A stretch of DNA of 64,000 bases from Flavobacteriales bacterium (GCA_026996605.1 JALWLE010000060.1:62001-126000); one strand, 5' to 3'. Shown: positions 50,541 through 58,937, counted from the first letter of the stretch. Translations and numbers: made by a program. The notes: generated by a model from the sequence alone, not told the origin.

Positions 50541-50558
50541 AATTATTTGGTTCTTTTG

Positions 50559-50566
50559 CAAATTTA
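50559..50566 (-). promoter_or_regulatory. -7 element of the polysaccharide deacetylase gene
   Basis: TAAATTTG on the minus strand (CAAATTTA on plus) matches TAnnTTTG and lies 18 nt before the ATG at 50540. It argues against the upstream TTG as start. No TTTG was found at the expected -33 position. Confidence 0.45.
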
Positions 50567-50670
50567 GTAAGAATTGTTGATTTGATGGTTTGATTATTTA
50601 GTTAATCGATTATTTTGGCAAAAAACTATTATATCAATTTTATTTTTTAGATAATTGATATTTAAACTTG

Positions 50671-50823
50671 ATGAAAGAAATATTTATTAAATCCCGTAAT
50701 TATATTAATTTGAATGAGACTTTTATCCCTAAAAAATACATAAATTTCCTTTTAAAAGAACGAATTATCCCTAATCTTTTTTCAGCCTATAATTTTGTCA
50801 GATATTTGTATCAGCTACATTAA
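50671..50823 (+). CDS. Candidate small protein, 50 aa
   Basis: An ATG-initiated frame of 50 codons, below normal size cutoffs. It begins MKEIFIKSRNYINLNE and ends FVRYLYQLH; rich in Ile, Tyr, Asn and basic residues, with IIPNLFSAYNFVRYL possibly an amphipathic helix. I recognise no family. Support is contextual. A promoter-like TTTG (50589-50592), 18-nt spacer and TATTTTG lie upstream (one T short of consensus). A strong terminator follows 49 nt after the stop. A chance frame in an AT-rich gap remains possible. Confidence 0.4.
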   Translation: MKEIFIKSRNYINLNETFIPKKYINFLLKERIIPNLFSAYNFVRYLYQLH

Positions 50824-50872
50824 AGTTTCGTTTAGCTTAATGTAAGTTTGTTTGTTTGTTACCCTAAAAATT

Positions 50873-50896
50873 CCGGCATATGTGATCATATGCCGG
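50873..50896 (+). terminator. Terminator of the candidate small gene
   Basis: CCGGCATATG-TGAT-CATATGCCGG, a perfect 10-bp stem followed by six Ts. No conventional gene precedes it on the plus strand, so it must end a short transcript starting in the 330 bp to its left. A weaker hairpin (ACATTAA/TTAATGT, 50817-50843) lies just upstream. Confidence 0.9.
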
Positions 50897-50960
50897 TTTT
50901 TTCCTTTTTTCCTTAATTCATTTATAAATTTCCTTGAAAAACAGTTGATTTTCCCTACAA

Positions 50961-50993
50961 TTTGAAAGTTGATACCGTGATTTTTTATTTTTG
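50961..50993 (+). promoter_or_regulatory. Promoter-like site of the candidate small RNA
   Basis: TTTG (50961-50964), a 21-nt spacer and TATTTTTG (50986-50993). The -7 element matches exactly; the spacer is two bases longer than the usual 19. Confidence 0.5.
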
Positions 50994-50999
50994 ACAAAA

Positions 51000-51112
51000 A
51001 ACGGAAGTATTATTAATTGATATTATTTTGTTGTTAACCTAAACCATCATAGCTTAGTTTTAGTTAAGTTAAAAAATCCTGTTTGAAGCTTTTCTTTAGA
51101 CGGGATTTTTTA
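51000..51112 (+). ncRNA. Candidate small RNA upstream of lysS
   Basis: About 110 nt between a promoter-like site and an intrinsic terminator. It holds no ATG-initiated frame of useful length. A first hairpin pairs 51034-51044 with 51057-51067 (9 of 11 pairs, 12-nt loop), and the terminator hairpin follows at once. lysS has its own -7 element after the terminator, so this is more likely a separate RNA than a leader. It could instead be an attenuated lysS leader. I recognise no known RNA family; boundaries are approximate. Confidence 0.4.
51071..51111 (+). terminator. Intrinsic terminator before lysS
   Basis: 18-bp stem (51071-51088 with 51094-51111, a few G-U pairs; core AAAAAATCC/GGATTTTTT) with a 5-nt loop. 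The 3' arm supplies the T-run. The symmetrical A and T runs would let it work in both directions. Confidence 0.75.
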
Positions 51113-51145
51113 TATTGGTTTCAATCTTTTTTAACTATTATATAG

Positions 51146-51153
51146 TATCTTTG
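51146..51153 (+). promoter_or_regulatory. -7 element of lysS
   Basis: TATCTTTG, an exact TAnnTTTG match, identical to the -7 element of the rpsL promoter. It lies 26 nt before the lysS ATG. The -33 region is T-rich but has no TTTG at the right distance. Confidence 0.6.
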
Positions 51154-51178
51154 CGTTTTAATTAAAATAAACATTTTT

Positions 51179-52876
51179 ATGCAGTTATCCGAACAAGAAA
51201 TTGTCAGAAGAGAGTCTTTAAGTAAATTGAGAGAATTGGGTATCGATCCTTATCCGGCAGATGAATATCAAGTTACGGCTAAGATTGCTGATATTTTAAA
51301 CCGGTTCAATGAATATGAAGGTAAGGAAGTCCAAATAGCCGGACGGATGATGAGCCGTCGTATTATGGGCAAGGCATCTTTTGCCGAATTGAAAGATGCT
51401 ACCGGACGTATGCAGATTTATGTCAACCGTGACGAATTATGTCCCGGAGAAGATAAAACCATGTATAATACGGTTTTTAAAAAATTGCTCGATATTGGTG
51501 ATATTATTGGCGTTAAAGGAGAAGTGTTTAAAACACAAGTGGGAGAGCCGTCAATCAATGTGAAGGAATTAACGGTTTTATCGAAATCTTTACGACCACT
51601 TCCTGTGGTAAAAGTAGATGCCGACGGCAAAGTACACGATGCTTTTTCTGATCCGGAATTGCGTTATCGTCAACGTTATGTCGATTTGATTGTGAACGAT
51701 AAAGTAAAAGACACTTTTATCAAACGCAGCAAAATTATCAATACCATGCGCAACTTTTTTAATGAGCGTGGATATTTGGAAGTGGAAACACCTATTTTGC
51801 AGCCTATTCCGGGTGGTGCAGCTGCACGTCCGTTTATCACGCATCACAATGCTTTGGATATTCCTTTATATCTACGTATTGCTAATGAGTTATATCTTAA
51901 AAGATTGATAGTTGGTGGCTTTGACGGGGTTTATGAGTTTGCCAAAGATTTTAGAAATGAAGGTATGGACAAAACGCATAATCCGGAGTTTACCGTTATG
52001 GAATTGTATGTGCCTTACAAAGACTATAATTGGATGATGAACATGACCGAAGAGCTACTCGAAACTGTAGCCAAAGAAGTAACCGGTGATACCAAAGTTA
52101 AAATGGGTGATAAAATTATAGATTTTAAAGCGCCCTATCCGCGTGTTCCTATTTTAGACGCTATTAAAGAACATACCGGTTATGATCTGCATGGTAAATC
52201 GGAAGAAGAAATTAGAGAAATTGCTAAAAAACTGGATATTGAAGTTGATGAGACTATGGGTAAAGGTAAACTGATAGATGAAATTTTCGGTGAAAAATGT
52301 GAGCATCATTACATTCAACCGACCTTTATTACCGATTACCCCAAAGAAATGAGTCCATTGACTAAAGCACATCGTAGCAAACCCGGTTTAACCGAACGGT
52401 TTGAGCTGATGGTAAACGGTAAAGAGTTAGCTAATGCTTATTCCGAATTGAATGATCCTATTGACCAACGCGAACGCTTTGAAGAGCAACTGAGATTGTC
52501 AGAAAAAGGTGATGATGAAGCCATGTATATCGACCAAGATTTTTTACGTGCTTTAGAATATGGTATGCCACCGACTTCCGGAATTGGAATCGGAATAGAT
52601 CGTTTAACCATGTTCTTAACAGACAATGATAGCATACAAGAAGTGCTTTTCTTCCCGCAAATGAAACCTGAGAAAAAAGCAGTTGCTTTAACGGATGATG
52701 AAAAAACCGTTTTGAAATTACTTAAAGAGCAATCGCCGGTATTGTTGTCAAAATTAAAATCAAAAGCCGGTTTATCAAATAAAAAATGGGATAAAGCCAT
52801 TAAAGGTTTAACCAAAAAGAAGCAAGCCAAAGTAGAAAATGCCGATGAAGGTTTGTTTGTTAGGTTAGTAGAATAA
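51179..52876 (+). CDS. lysS: Lysyl-tRNA synthetase (class II) with C-terminal extension
   Basis: Charges tRNA-Lys with lysine; cytoplasmic homodimer. The N-terminal OB anticodon-binding domain (about 55-150: [23 protein letters not shown]) and the class II catalytic core are intact: motif 2 [15 protein letters not shown], motif 3 [14 protein letters not shown]. At 565 aa it is longer than the roughly 500-aa E. coli enzyme. The extra 65 residues after QMKPEK look like a small winged-helix unit ([20 protein letters not shown]). I know such tails from other Bacteroidota LysRS but not their role. Monocistronic, with its own promoter element and terminator. Confidence 0.98.
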   Translation: MQLSEQEIVRRESLSKLRELGIDPYPADEYQVTAKIADILNRFNEYEGKEVQIAGRMMSRRIMGKASFAELKDATGRMQIYVNRDELCPGEDKTMYNTVFKKLLDIGDIIGVKGEVFKTQVGEPSINVKELTVLSKSLRPLPVVKVDADGKVHDAFSDPELRYRQRYVDLIVNDKVKDTFIKRSKIINTMRNFFNERGYLEVETPILQPIPGGAAARPFITHHNALDIPLYLRIANELYLKRLIVGGFDGVYEFAKDFRNEGMDKTHNPEFTVMELYVPYKDYNWMMNMTEELLETVAKEVTGDTKVKMGDKIIDFKAPYPRVPILDAIKEHTGYDLHGKSEEEIREIAKKLDIEVDETMGKGKLIDEIFGEKCEHHYIQPTFITDYPKEMSPLTKAHRSKPGLTERFELMVNGKELANAYSELNDPIDQRERFEEQLRLSEKGDDEAMYIDQDFLRALEYGMPPTSGIGIGIDRLTMFLTDNDSIQEVLFFPQMKPEKKAVALTDDEKTVLKLLKEQSPVLLSKLKSKAGLSNKKWDKAIKGLTKKKQAKVENADEGLFVRLVE

Positions 52877-52884
52877 TCAAATCT

Positions 52885-52914
52885 GACCTGACAGGTTTGC
52901 AAACCTGTTAGGTC
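52885..52914 (+). terminator. Terminator of lysS
   Basis: GACCTGACAGGTTT pairs with AAACCTGTTAGGTC (14 bp, one G-U, 2-nt loop), followed by TTTT. It lies 8 nt after the lysS stop codon and resembles the repeat at 38972-39004. Confidence 0.85.
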
Positions 52915-52925
52915 TTTTATATTAA

Positions 52926-52951
52926 AAAAGGTCGCCATTTGGCGACCTTTT
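52926..52951 (-). terminator. Terminator of the rpsF-rpsR-rplI operon
   Basis: 12-bp stem AAAAGGTCGCCA/TGGCGACCTTTT with a 2-nt loop, flanked by further A residues on the left, 24 nt after the rplI stop codon. It may also back up the lysS terminator. Confidence 0.85.
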
Positions 52952-52975
52952 GGTGTTTTTTATGAAAAAAACTAC

Positions 52976-53548
52976 TTATTCTGCAGTTTCAGTTTCAGCG
53001 GTTGCTTCACCCTCTGCTTTTTCAGCAGCAGCGGCAGCAGCTTCAGCTCTTTTGGCTTCAGCGGCAGCTTTGGCTTTAGCTTCAGCTATGGCTTTTTCGT
53101 CACGAATAGGGGTCACTTCAAAATCTAAATCTACGATCACATCTCTATGTAAACGTACTTTAGCATTATATTTTCCGATTCGTTTGACGTTGCCTCCAAT
53201 TACTTGGATGAATTTTTTGTCAATATCAAAACCTTCTTTGGCTAAAACTTCTGCCAAATTTTGATTGTTGATGGAACCGAATAATTTATCGCCTGCACCT
53301 ACTTTGGCGGGAATTTTAATTTGTAAGGCTTTGAGTTTTTCTGCCAATTTTTGAGCTTCTTCAACAATATGTTTTTCTTTAAAAGCGCGTTGCTTCAATT
53401 TTTCGGCTAAAACTTTTTTTGCAGAAGGGGTCGCTAATATGGCATATCCTTGCGGTATCAAATAATTTCTGCCATATCCGTTTTTTACCGACACTATATC
53501 ATCGGTAAAACCTAAATTTTCAACATCTTTTAATAATATAATTTCCAT
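52976..53548 (-). CDS. rplI: 50S ribosomal protein L9 (bL9) with Ala/Glu-rich tail
   Basis: Large-subunit protein at the base of the L1 stalk. The N-terminal domain (MEIILLKDVENLGF, GYGRNYLIPQGYAILAT) is joined by a long helix to the C-terminal domain. The 190-aa length includes a low-complexity tail of about 45 residues (alternating Ala, Glu, Lys, then Glu/Thr) missing in the roughly 150-aa E. coli protein. Last gene of the rpsF-rpsR-rplI operon, 13 nt after rpsR. Confidence 0.98.
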   Translation of the reverse strand: MEIILLKDVENLGFTDDIVSVKNGYGRNYLIPQGYAILATPSAKKVLAEKLKQRAFKEKHIVEEAQKLAEKLKALQIKIPAKVGAGDKLFGSINNQNLAEVLAKEGFDIDKKFIQVIGGNVKRIGKYNAKVRLHRDVIVDLDFEVTPIRDEKAIAEAKAKAAAEAKRAEAAAAAAEKAEGEATAETETAE

Positions 53549-53561
53549 CGTTCCTTCTTTT

Positions 53562-53855
53562 TTATTTTAACATATCTCCTACATAAGGCATTAAAGCCAA
53601 GTGACGTGCCCGTTTGATAGCTTTGGCTAATCTTCTTTGGTATTTTAAAGAAGTTCCGGTAATACGACGCGGTAAGATTTTACCTTGTTCGTTAACGAAT
53701 TTCATCAAGAAATCGGGGTCTTTATAGTCAATGTATTTGATGCCGTATTTTTTAAACCGGCAATATTTCTTCTGATTGGGTTTAACCTCAATATCCAATT
53801 GGGTTAAATATCTGATTTCAGATTGTTTACCTGAATTTTGATCAATGCTTGCCAT
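53562..53855 (-). CDS. rpsR: 30S ribosomal protein S18 (bS18)
   Basis: Platform protein that pairs with S6, 97 aa. The N-terminus is extended compared with E. coli (about 20 extra residues). The core [52 protein letters not shown] is standard, here shown by its parts [21 protein letters not shown] and [10 protein letters not shown]. It lies 5 nt after rpsF. Confidence 0.99.
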   Translation of the reverse strand: MASIDQNSGKQSEIRYLTQLDIEVKPNQKKYCRFKKYGIKYIDYKDPDFLMKFVNEQGKILPRRITGTSLKYQRRLAKAIKRARHLALMPYVGDMLK

Positions 53856-53860
53856 AATCC

Positions 53861-54202
53861 TTATTTTTTAGCTTCTTTAATTTTTTCTCTTCTTTTTTCA
53901 GCCCATTCAGCGCCGTATTTGTCCAATTTGACAATTAAATGACGCATCACGCGTTCGTCACGTCTAAATGATAAATCTAAATCTTTAACGTCTTCCGGAT
54001 TCAATTTGAATTCAATCAAATTGTAAAAACCGGTCTTCTTGTGTTGGATAGGGTAAGCTAATTTTTTAAGCCCCCAATCTTCTTTCCAAATAATCTCACC
54101 GCCTCTGGAAGTTAAAAAATCTTCAAATTTCTTAACTGCTTCCTTTACCTGATCATCAGATAAAACGGGAGTTAAAATGAAAACAGTTTCATAATGGTTC
54201 AT
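53861..54202 (-). CDS. rpsF: 30S ribosomal protein S6 (bS6)
   Basis: Platform protein binding S18, 113 aa. It starts [19 protein letters not shown] and has the [22 protein letters not shown] core. First gene of the operon; an exact TATCTTTG -7 element lies on the minus strand at 54239-54232, about 30 nt upstream of the ATG. Confidence 0.99.
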   Translation of the reverse strand: MNHYETVFILTPVLSDDQVKEAVKKFEDFLTSRGGEIIWKEDWGLKKLAYPIQHKKTGFYNLIEFKLNPEDVKDLDLSFRRDERVMRHLIVKLDKYGAEWAEKRREKIKEAKK

Positions 54203-54231
54203 AATCTATTTATTTTTAATTAAATTGGCTG

Positions 54232-54239
54232 CAAAGATA
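54232..54239 (-). promoter_or_regulatory. -7 element of rpsF
   Basis: TATCTTTG on the minus strand (CAAAGATA on plus), the same octamer as before rpsL and lysS. The nearest TTTG upstream is only 13 nt away, so the -33 element is uncertain. Confidence 0.5.
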
Positions 54240-54262
54240 AAAAATAATTTGTCAAATACAGC

Positions 54263-55030
54263 TTATTTTTTGATAAATTGTTTGATAGATTTGTATTGAG
54301 CGTTTTTCAACTCTAAAAAATAGGTACCTGCCGGTAAAGATGATATATCAATTTGATTATTTTTGATTTTAACAGGGTAAGTTTTGCCTGATACATCTAT
54401 TATTTCGGTATGATTGAATCTATATTCTTTGGTGTCTATATTGATAAACATTTCTGCCGGATTGGGATAAATTTTGATTTTACCGGTTTCAATATTTTGT
54501 AGAGCATTGGTGTTTTCCGGAATACTTACCGAACCTGATTGAATATAGTCGCCTGTAGAATTAGAGTCACCATTTGCCATATTGACTGCAAAATACAAAG
54601 TTAAATTACCTTGAGATGTTGTCGGTGCTGTCCAATTAAAGGTCCATTGAGATTGTGTATTGCCGGCTGATGTATGTGTAATATAGGTATTGCTTTGAAT
54701 AGGTTGTGTATTACCATCGGAACTGGAAAACGTACCTTGTTTTTGATGAGAAGCATCTTCTACACAAGCTTCAAAGCCTTTTTTTGCAGTATTGACATTG
54801 GAAACGCTCAAGGTCAATTGATAAGTTTGTCCCGGTTGATAACCGTTAGTAGGGATACCGGTAACATCAAATGTGGGTGAATAACCGCTGCCACTGTAAG
54901 AATGACATTGGTTACAGGTTCGCCCATTATCACCCGGAGACCCACTGTAACCGAAAGGGGCGCCACTTGCATTTGATAATAATAAGTATAAAGGTAATAG
55001 GAACACTAAAAGGTGAGCTTTTTTTTTCAT
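54263..55030 (-). CDS. Secreted choice-of-anchor V-type protein with CxxCH motif and T9SS type A domain
   Basis: 255 aa from the ATG at 55030 (the frame extends to a TTG at 55108, not used). Signal peptide 1-23 (LLVFLLPLYLLLSNASG). Directly after it comes FGYSGSPGDNGRTCNQCH, with CNQCH (39-43) fitting a c-type heme attachment site. A beta-sandwich of Reeler/choice-of-anchor V type follows (about 48-175). The last 75 residues form a T9SS type A sorting domain (IKIYPNPAEMF, DISSLPAGTYFLELK). Probably surface-exposed. Whether heme is bound is not known. A TATATTTG element lies at 55059-55066. Confidence 0.88.
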   Translation of the reverse strand: MKKKAHLLVFLLPLYLLLSNASGAPFGYSGSPGDNGRTCNQCHSYSGSGYSPTFDVTGIPTNGYQPGQTYQLTLSVSNVNTAKKGFEACVEDASHQKQGTFSSSDGNTQPIQSNTYITHTSAGNTQSQWTFNWTAPTTSQGNLTLYFAVNMANGDSNSTGDYIQSGSVSIPENTNALQNIETGKIKIYPNPAEMFINIDTKEYRFNHTEIIDVSGKTYPVKIKNNQIDISSLPAGTYFLELKNAQYKSIKQFIKK

Positions 55031-55124
55031 GATATTTTTAAAATTTTGATTATGAGTCCAAATATATAAAAATATTTTGCATTTGCTTATTTTTTTTAGT
55101 TTTAACAATGTTATTTTATATGGT

Positions 55125-56018
55125 TTAGTCGAATAGTTCAGTGCTTAAATATTTATCTACACGATCGGGAAAGATAACAACTATATTTCCAGATTTAATT
55201 TTGCCGGCTATATCTAAAGCAGCAAACATCGCAGCACCGCTACTCATACCTACTGGAATTCCTTCTTCACGCATTATTCGCCTGCTGAGTTCAAAAGCAT
55301 CTTTGGTTTCAACCATTACGGTAATATCTATTTTTTCAGGTTTGTAAAGTGCCGGTACGATAGCTTCTTCCATATTCTTAATACCTTGTATATAATGCCC
55401 TTTGACAGGATGCGCACTTACAATTTTAATATTAGGATTATATTCTTTTAAGGTTTTAGCTATTCCCATAATGGTGCCGGATGTACCAAGTGCAGAGACT
55501 AAATAGTTGATTTTACCATTAGTTTGTTTCCAAATTTCTTCTCCGGTAGTTTTATAGTGAGCCAGTTTGTTATATTTATTTGAAAATTGGTCAGGCATAA
55601 AATATTTTTCAGGATATAATTTTACCAATTCTCTTGCTTTTTCAATGGCGCCATCGGTACCCTTATTTTTGTCGGTAAGTATAACTTTGGCACCGAAACC
55701 TTCAATAAGTTTCCGACGTTCTATTGAAACCGCTTCACTCATTACAATTTCAACAGAATATCCTTTAATGGCTCCAATCATTGCCAATCCTATTCCGGTA
55801 TTTCCGGAAGTTGCTTCAATAATTGTTTTTGTTTTGGTTAATTGTCCGTTTGCTTCGGCTTGTTCAATCATTTTTAAGGCTATCCGGTCTTTAATACTAC
55901 CACTCGGATTAAAACCTTCTATTTTGGCAGAAATGTTTACATTTTTATTAAGATTGAGTTTATTTATTTTGATTAAAGGTGTATTACCGATAGTTTGTAG
56001 GATATTATCAAAAATCAT
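55125..56018 (-). CDS. cysM: Cysteine synthase (O-acetylserine sulfhydrylase family)
   Basis: PLP enzyme forming cysteine from O-acetylserine and sulfide (or thiosulfate). The longest frame adds 33 residues before the family start; the ATG at 56018 (MIFDNILQTIGNTPLIKI) gives 297 aa. PLP-lysine motif NPSGSIKDRIALKMIE; substrate loop EATSGNTGIGLAMIGA; phosphate-binding SALGTSGTIMGIAK. The EGFNPSGSIKDR form points to the CysM-like branch, but CysK or cystathionine synthase activity cannot be excluded. No sulfur genes are linked. Confidence 0.9.
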   Translation of the reverse strand: MIFDNILQTIGNTPLIKINKLNLNKNVNISAKIEGFNPSGSIKDRIALKMIEQAEANGQLTKTKTIIEATSGNTGIGLAMIGAIKGYSVEIVMSEAVSIERRKLIEGFGAKVILTDKNKGTDGAIEKARELVKLYPEKYFMPDQFSNKYNKLAHYKTTGEEIWKQTNGKINYLVSALGTSGTIMGIAKTLKEYNPNIKIVSAHPVKGHYIQGIKNMEEAIVPALYKPEKIDITVMVETKDAFELSRRIMREEGIPVGMSSGAAMFAALDIAGKIKSGNIVVIFPDRVDKYLSTELFD

Positions 56019-56059
56019 AATTCTATTAAGTTGTTTGTTTTTGTCAAAATTACAAATAA

Positions 56060-56093
56060 AAAAAGCACGCCAATGTCTATTAGCGTACTTTTT
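56060..56093 (-). terminator. Terminator of the histidine kinase/LytTR operon
   Basis: Arms 56060-56070 and 56083-56093 (AAAAAGYACGC type) pair fully in the minus-strand transcript (one G-U) and are followed by a long T-run. It lies about 120 nt downstream of the response-regulator stop codon. Confidence 0.75.
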
Positions 56094-56212
56094 AACACAA
56101 ACAAATTTATCACACAAACAAACATAATAAATTTATAAAGCAAATATAGGTTTTATTATTCTGTCTATTCAACTAAAATTTATAAGCGTAATAAAATAAT
56201 TAATAAGTGCTG

Positions 56213-56932
56213 TTAATTCTGTTTTTTTAAAAAGTTTCTTACGACGGATTTTTTTCTAAAGGATATAGGAACTAAATCATTATTTGAAAGTTTTAACATA
56301 CCGTTTTTATCTATACTTTTGATACATTTTTTATTTACCAAATGTGATTGATGAGTTCTGATAAAAAAATCTTCGGGCAAAATTTTTTCATAAAATTTTA
56401 AATTTTTAGAAGCGATTATTTGTCCATCTTTAGTAACTATTGAAGTGTACGAACCATCAGCTTCGAGCCGGATAATATCTTTAATTGAGACAAAATACGT
56501 TTGTTGAGATGTCTTAACAGATATGGTTTGATTATCTTTTGTATTTTGTTCATTTTTTAAATATCCTGCAAACTGTTGTATTTTGGTTATTGCTTTTTCC
56601 ACAGCAGTTTTAAATTCTACCGGATTAATGGGTTTAAGTAGATAATCAGTTGCTGCAAATTTGATAGCTTTAATGGCATAATTATCATATGCAGTAGTAA
56701 AGATAATTTGAAAATCAATTTTCTCCAAGTTTTCTAAAATATCAAAACCCGAACCATCTTCAAGGCGAACATCAAGGAATACTAACTCGGGTTTTTCATT
56801 CAAAATAATGTTGCGTGCTTTTGATACTGATGCTACTTCACCTATAATGTCTATATTAGGGAAGTATTGGTTTAAGAGAAATTTTAACACTTTTCTTGCA
56901 TCAATTTCATCTTCAACAATTAAAGTTTTCAT
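56213..56932 (-). CDS. LytTR-family response regulator
   Basis: Two-component transcription regulator, 239 aa. Receiver domain 1-120 with acidic pocket Glu7/Asp8, phosphoacceptor Asp54 (VFLDVRLEDG), Thr80 and Lys100 (DYLLKPINP). LytTR DNA-binding domain about 135-235 (IIRLEADGSYTSIVT, FFIRTHQSHLVNK). It lies 74 nt after the histidine kinase gene, its probable partner. Target genes cannot be read from the sequence. Confidence 0.95.
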   Translation of the reverse strand: MKTLIVEDEIDARKVLKFLLNQYFPNIDIIGEVASVSKARNIILNEKPELVFLDVRLEDGSGFDILENLEKIDFQIIFTTAYDNYAIKAIKFAATDYLLKPINPVEFKTAVEKAITKIQQFAGYLKNEQNTKDNQTISVKTSQQTYFVSIKDIIRLEADGSYTSIVTKDGQIIASKNLKFYEKILPEDFFIRTHQSHLVNKKCIKSIDKNGMLKLSNNDLVPISFRKKSVVRNFLKKQN

Positions 56933-57006
56933 TGTTTATAACTTTGTGTGTCAGGTCGCAAGATAATATTTTTTATAAAATAAAATATTTTTAAAGGATA
57001 CTTTTG

Positions 57007-58833
57007 TTACAAATTGATTTTTGTTGTATCTAAATTGATGCAAAACCTAACTTTAGTTCCTTTATTCAAACGTATTATTTTATAACTCTCAATAGCTTCT
57101 TTACCAAGTAGTCGTAATCGTTTTCTAAAAACGTCTAATGCGTGTTCTTTATGATCATCTTTGGGTTGATAACCTAAACCGTTATCGATAATTTCAAAAC
57201 AAACTTTATCGTCTTTTTTGGTAATAGAAATAGTTAATTTGCCTTTATAAGATATATTTTTAAAACCATGCTCAATAGCGTTTTCTACAAAAGGTTGTAG
57301 TATCATTGGAGGAATAAAAACTTGCTCTTTTGACAATTGCTCATCTACGTTTATTTCATAATCAAATTTGTCTTTATAGCGAAATTTTTGAGCGTCAATA
57401 TAATTTTGAATCATTTCTAATTCTTCTTTTAATGAAATTTGTTTTTTTTGAACATATTCAAAGTTTTGACGGATTAATTGCGCAAATTTTGATAAATATG
57501 TTGCTGAAATAATGGGTTTGTTTTGTATCAACGAACCTTGAATAGAACTTAAAACATTAAAAATAAAGTGAGGGTTCATCTGTGAACGTAATACCTTTTG
57601 CTCTAAAATAAACTGTTCTTGTTTATATTTTAATTTATCTAATCGATTAAGTTGATAAGAAATCAATAAACCCAATAAGAATATAATGATAATAAAGATA
57701 AAAATAATGCGGTTTTTATTGTTGATTTGTTTGGCTTGTTCCAATTGTTTTTGTTGGTTTAAAAGTGCTAAATTACTCTCTATTGATTTTTGATTCTCTT
57801 CATTAATAATCTTTTGTTGAATTTTATACAATGAGTCTCTGATATTTAACAATGATAGTGCTTCAGTGTCTTTTTTTTGTTTTAGGTCAAAATATAAAAG
57901 TTTATCATACAACTCTATTTTTTCTTTATAATTTTCATTTTCACTGTTATTTAATATTTTTTTTATGTAGTATTTGGCTGAATCTATTTTACCGATTTCT
58001 TCATAATAATTTGACATGTTAATATAAATTAAATTAGGTTTTACGTGATGCCGTTTTGCTATTTTTAAAGCTTTGTGATAGTACTCAAAAGCTTTCTGTT
58101 TATCATGTGAATAAGCATATATTAAAGCTCCTAAATTACCGTAACCTTCGACTAAAAAAAGCGGATCTGTTTTAATGCTATCTTTAAGATTTATTGATTT
58201 TTTTATATAATCAATAGCCTCTTTGGTTCGGTGTTTTTCTTGATATAATATACCGATGTTATTATAAACGGCTGAAATGGCTTCTGTATCTTTCATTTTT
58301 TCATACATTTCACCGGATTTTTTTAGGTATTTAATGGCTTTATCTTTATTGTCGTATAAGTAATATATATGAGCCAGTTCTCCGTATGCTCGACTTATAA
58401 TTCTATCGTTTTTTAACTGCAAAGCCAGATCAAGTCCTTTAAAAATATATTGGGTAGCTGTGTTTTCTTTTCCGTCAAATGCATAAGAAATACCCATATT
58501 AACGTAAGTTTTAGCCATCATTTCTTTCAGGTGGTATTTTTTAAAAATAACTAAGGCTTTTTCCAGATCTTCATTTGCCTTTTTATTATTGTCTAAGGTT
58601 GAAAAATCAGTGCCACGTTCAAAAAGCAAATAACCTTTAGATAGCTCATCTGATTGATATAAATTTATTAAACTATCCCATTTGACAATACGTTCTTTTA
58701 TAGGATATTTTAAAATTTCGTTTTTGATTTTGTTATGGTCATAAGCTGTTTTAAATTCTTTTTTACATGAGTAAAAAGATATGGATGTAATCAAAAAAAA
58801 TAATATAATGACTTTTACGATTATTCTGTTCAC
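57007..58833 (-). CDS. TPR-containing sensor histidine kinase (LytS-like)
   Basis: 608 aa; GTG start (58833). The hydrophobic N-terminus ends FYSC (Cys23), a possible lipidation or signal sequence. TPR-like helical repeats fill about 70-335, followed by a coiled coil and a membrane helix (376-393). The kinase part is of the LytS/YehU type: SQMNPHFIFNVLSSI with phospho-acceptor His422, and an HATPase domain with FVENAIEHGF and IDNGLGYQ. It probably senses a periplasmic or peptide signal through the TPRs and phosphorylates the LytTR regulator encoded next. No promoter was identified. Confidence 0.93.
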   Translation of the reverse strand: MNRIIVKVIILFFLITSISFYSCKKEFKTAYDHNKIKNEILKYPIKERIVKWDSLINLYQSDELSKGYLLFERGTDFSTLDNNKKANEDLEKALVIFKKYHLKEMMAKTYVNMGISYAFDGKENTATQYIFKGLDLALQLKNDRIISRAYGELAHIYYLYDNKDKAIKYLKKSGEMYEKMKDTEAISAVYNNIGILYQEKHRTKEAIDYIKKSINLKDSIKTDPLFLVEGYGNLGALIYAYSHDKQKAFEYYHKALKIAKRHHVKPNLIYINMSNYYEEIGKIDSAKYYIKKILNNSENENYKEKIELYDKLLYFDLKQKKDTEALSLLNIRDSLYKIQQKIINEENQKSIESNLALLNQQKQLEQAKQINNKNRIIFIFIIIIFLLGLLISYQLNRLDKLKYKQEQFILEQKVLRSQMNPHFIFNVLSSIQGSLIQNKPIISATYLSKFAQLIRQNFEYVQKKQISLKEELEMIQNYIDAQKFRYKDKFDYEINVDEQLSKEQVFIPPMILQPFVENAIEHGFKNISYKGKLTISITKKDDKVCFEIIDNGLGYQPKDDHKEHALDVFRKRLRLLGKEAIESYKIIRLNKGTKVRFCINLDTTKINL

Positions 58834-58937
58834 TTTTTACAAGTTTAAAAAAGTAAAAATAGACAATTTAATTTACAAATGATTTTACAGTCATAAAAAT
58901 TATGATAAAAAAACATCTAATAATTCGGCATTATTTT

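Noticed and set aside
50817-50843. ACATTAA/TTAATGT hairpin read as a separate terminator
   Set aside because: Weak stem without a T-run; more likely part of the 3' end of the small transcript.
50815-50997. 60-codon minus-strand frame
   Set aside because: It runs through a strong terminator and a promoter-like site on the other strand and has a Lys/Asn-rich, featureless translation.
52438-52938. 166-codon minus-strand frame
   Set aside because: Antisense to lysS and crosses its terminator; a shadow of the coding strand.
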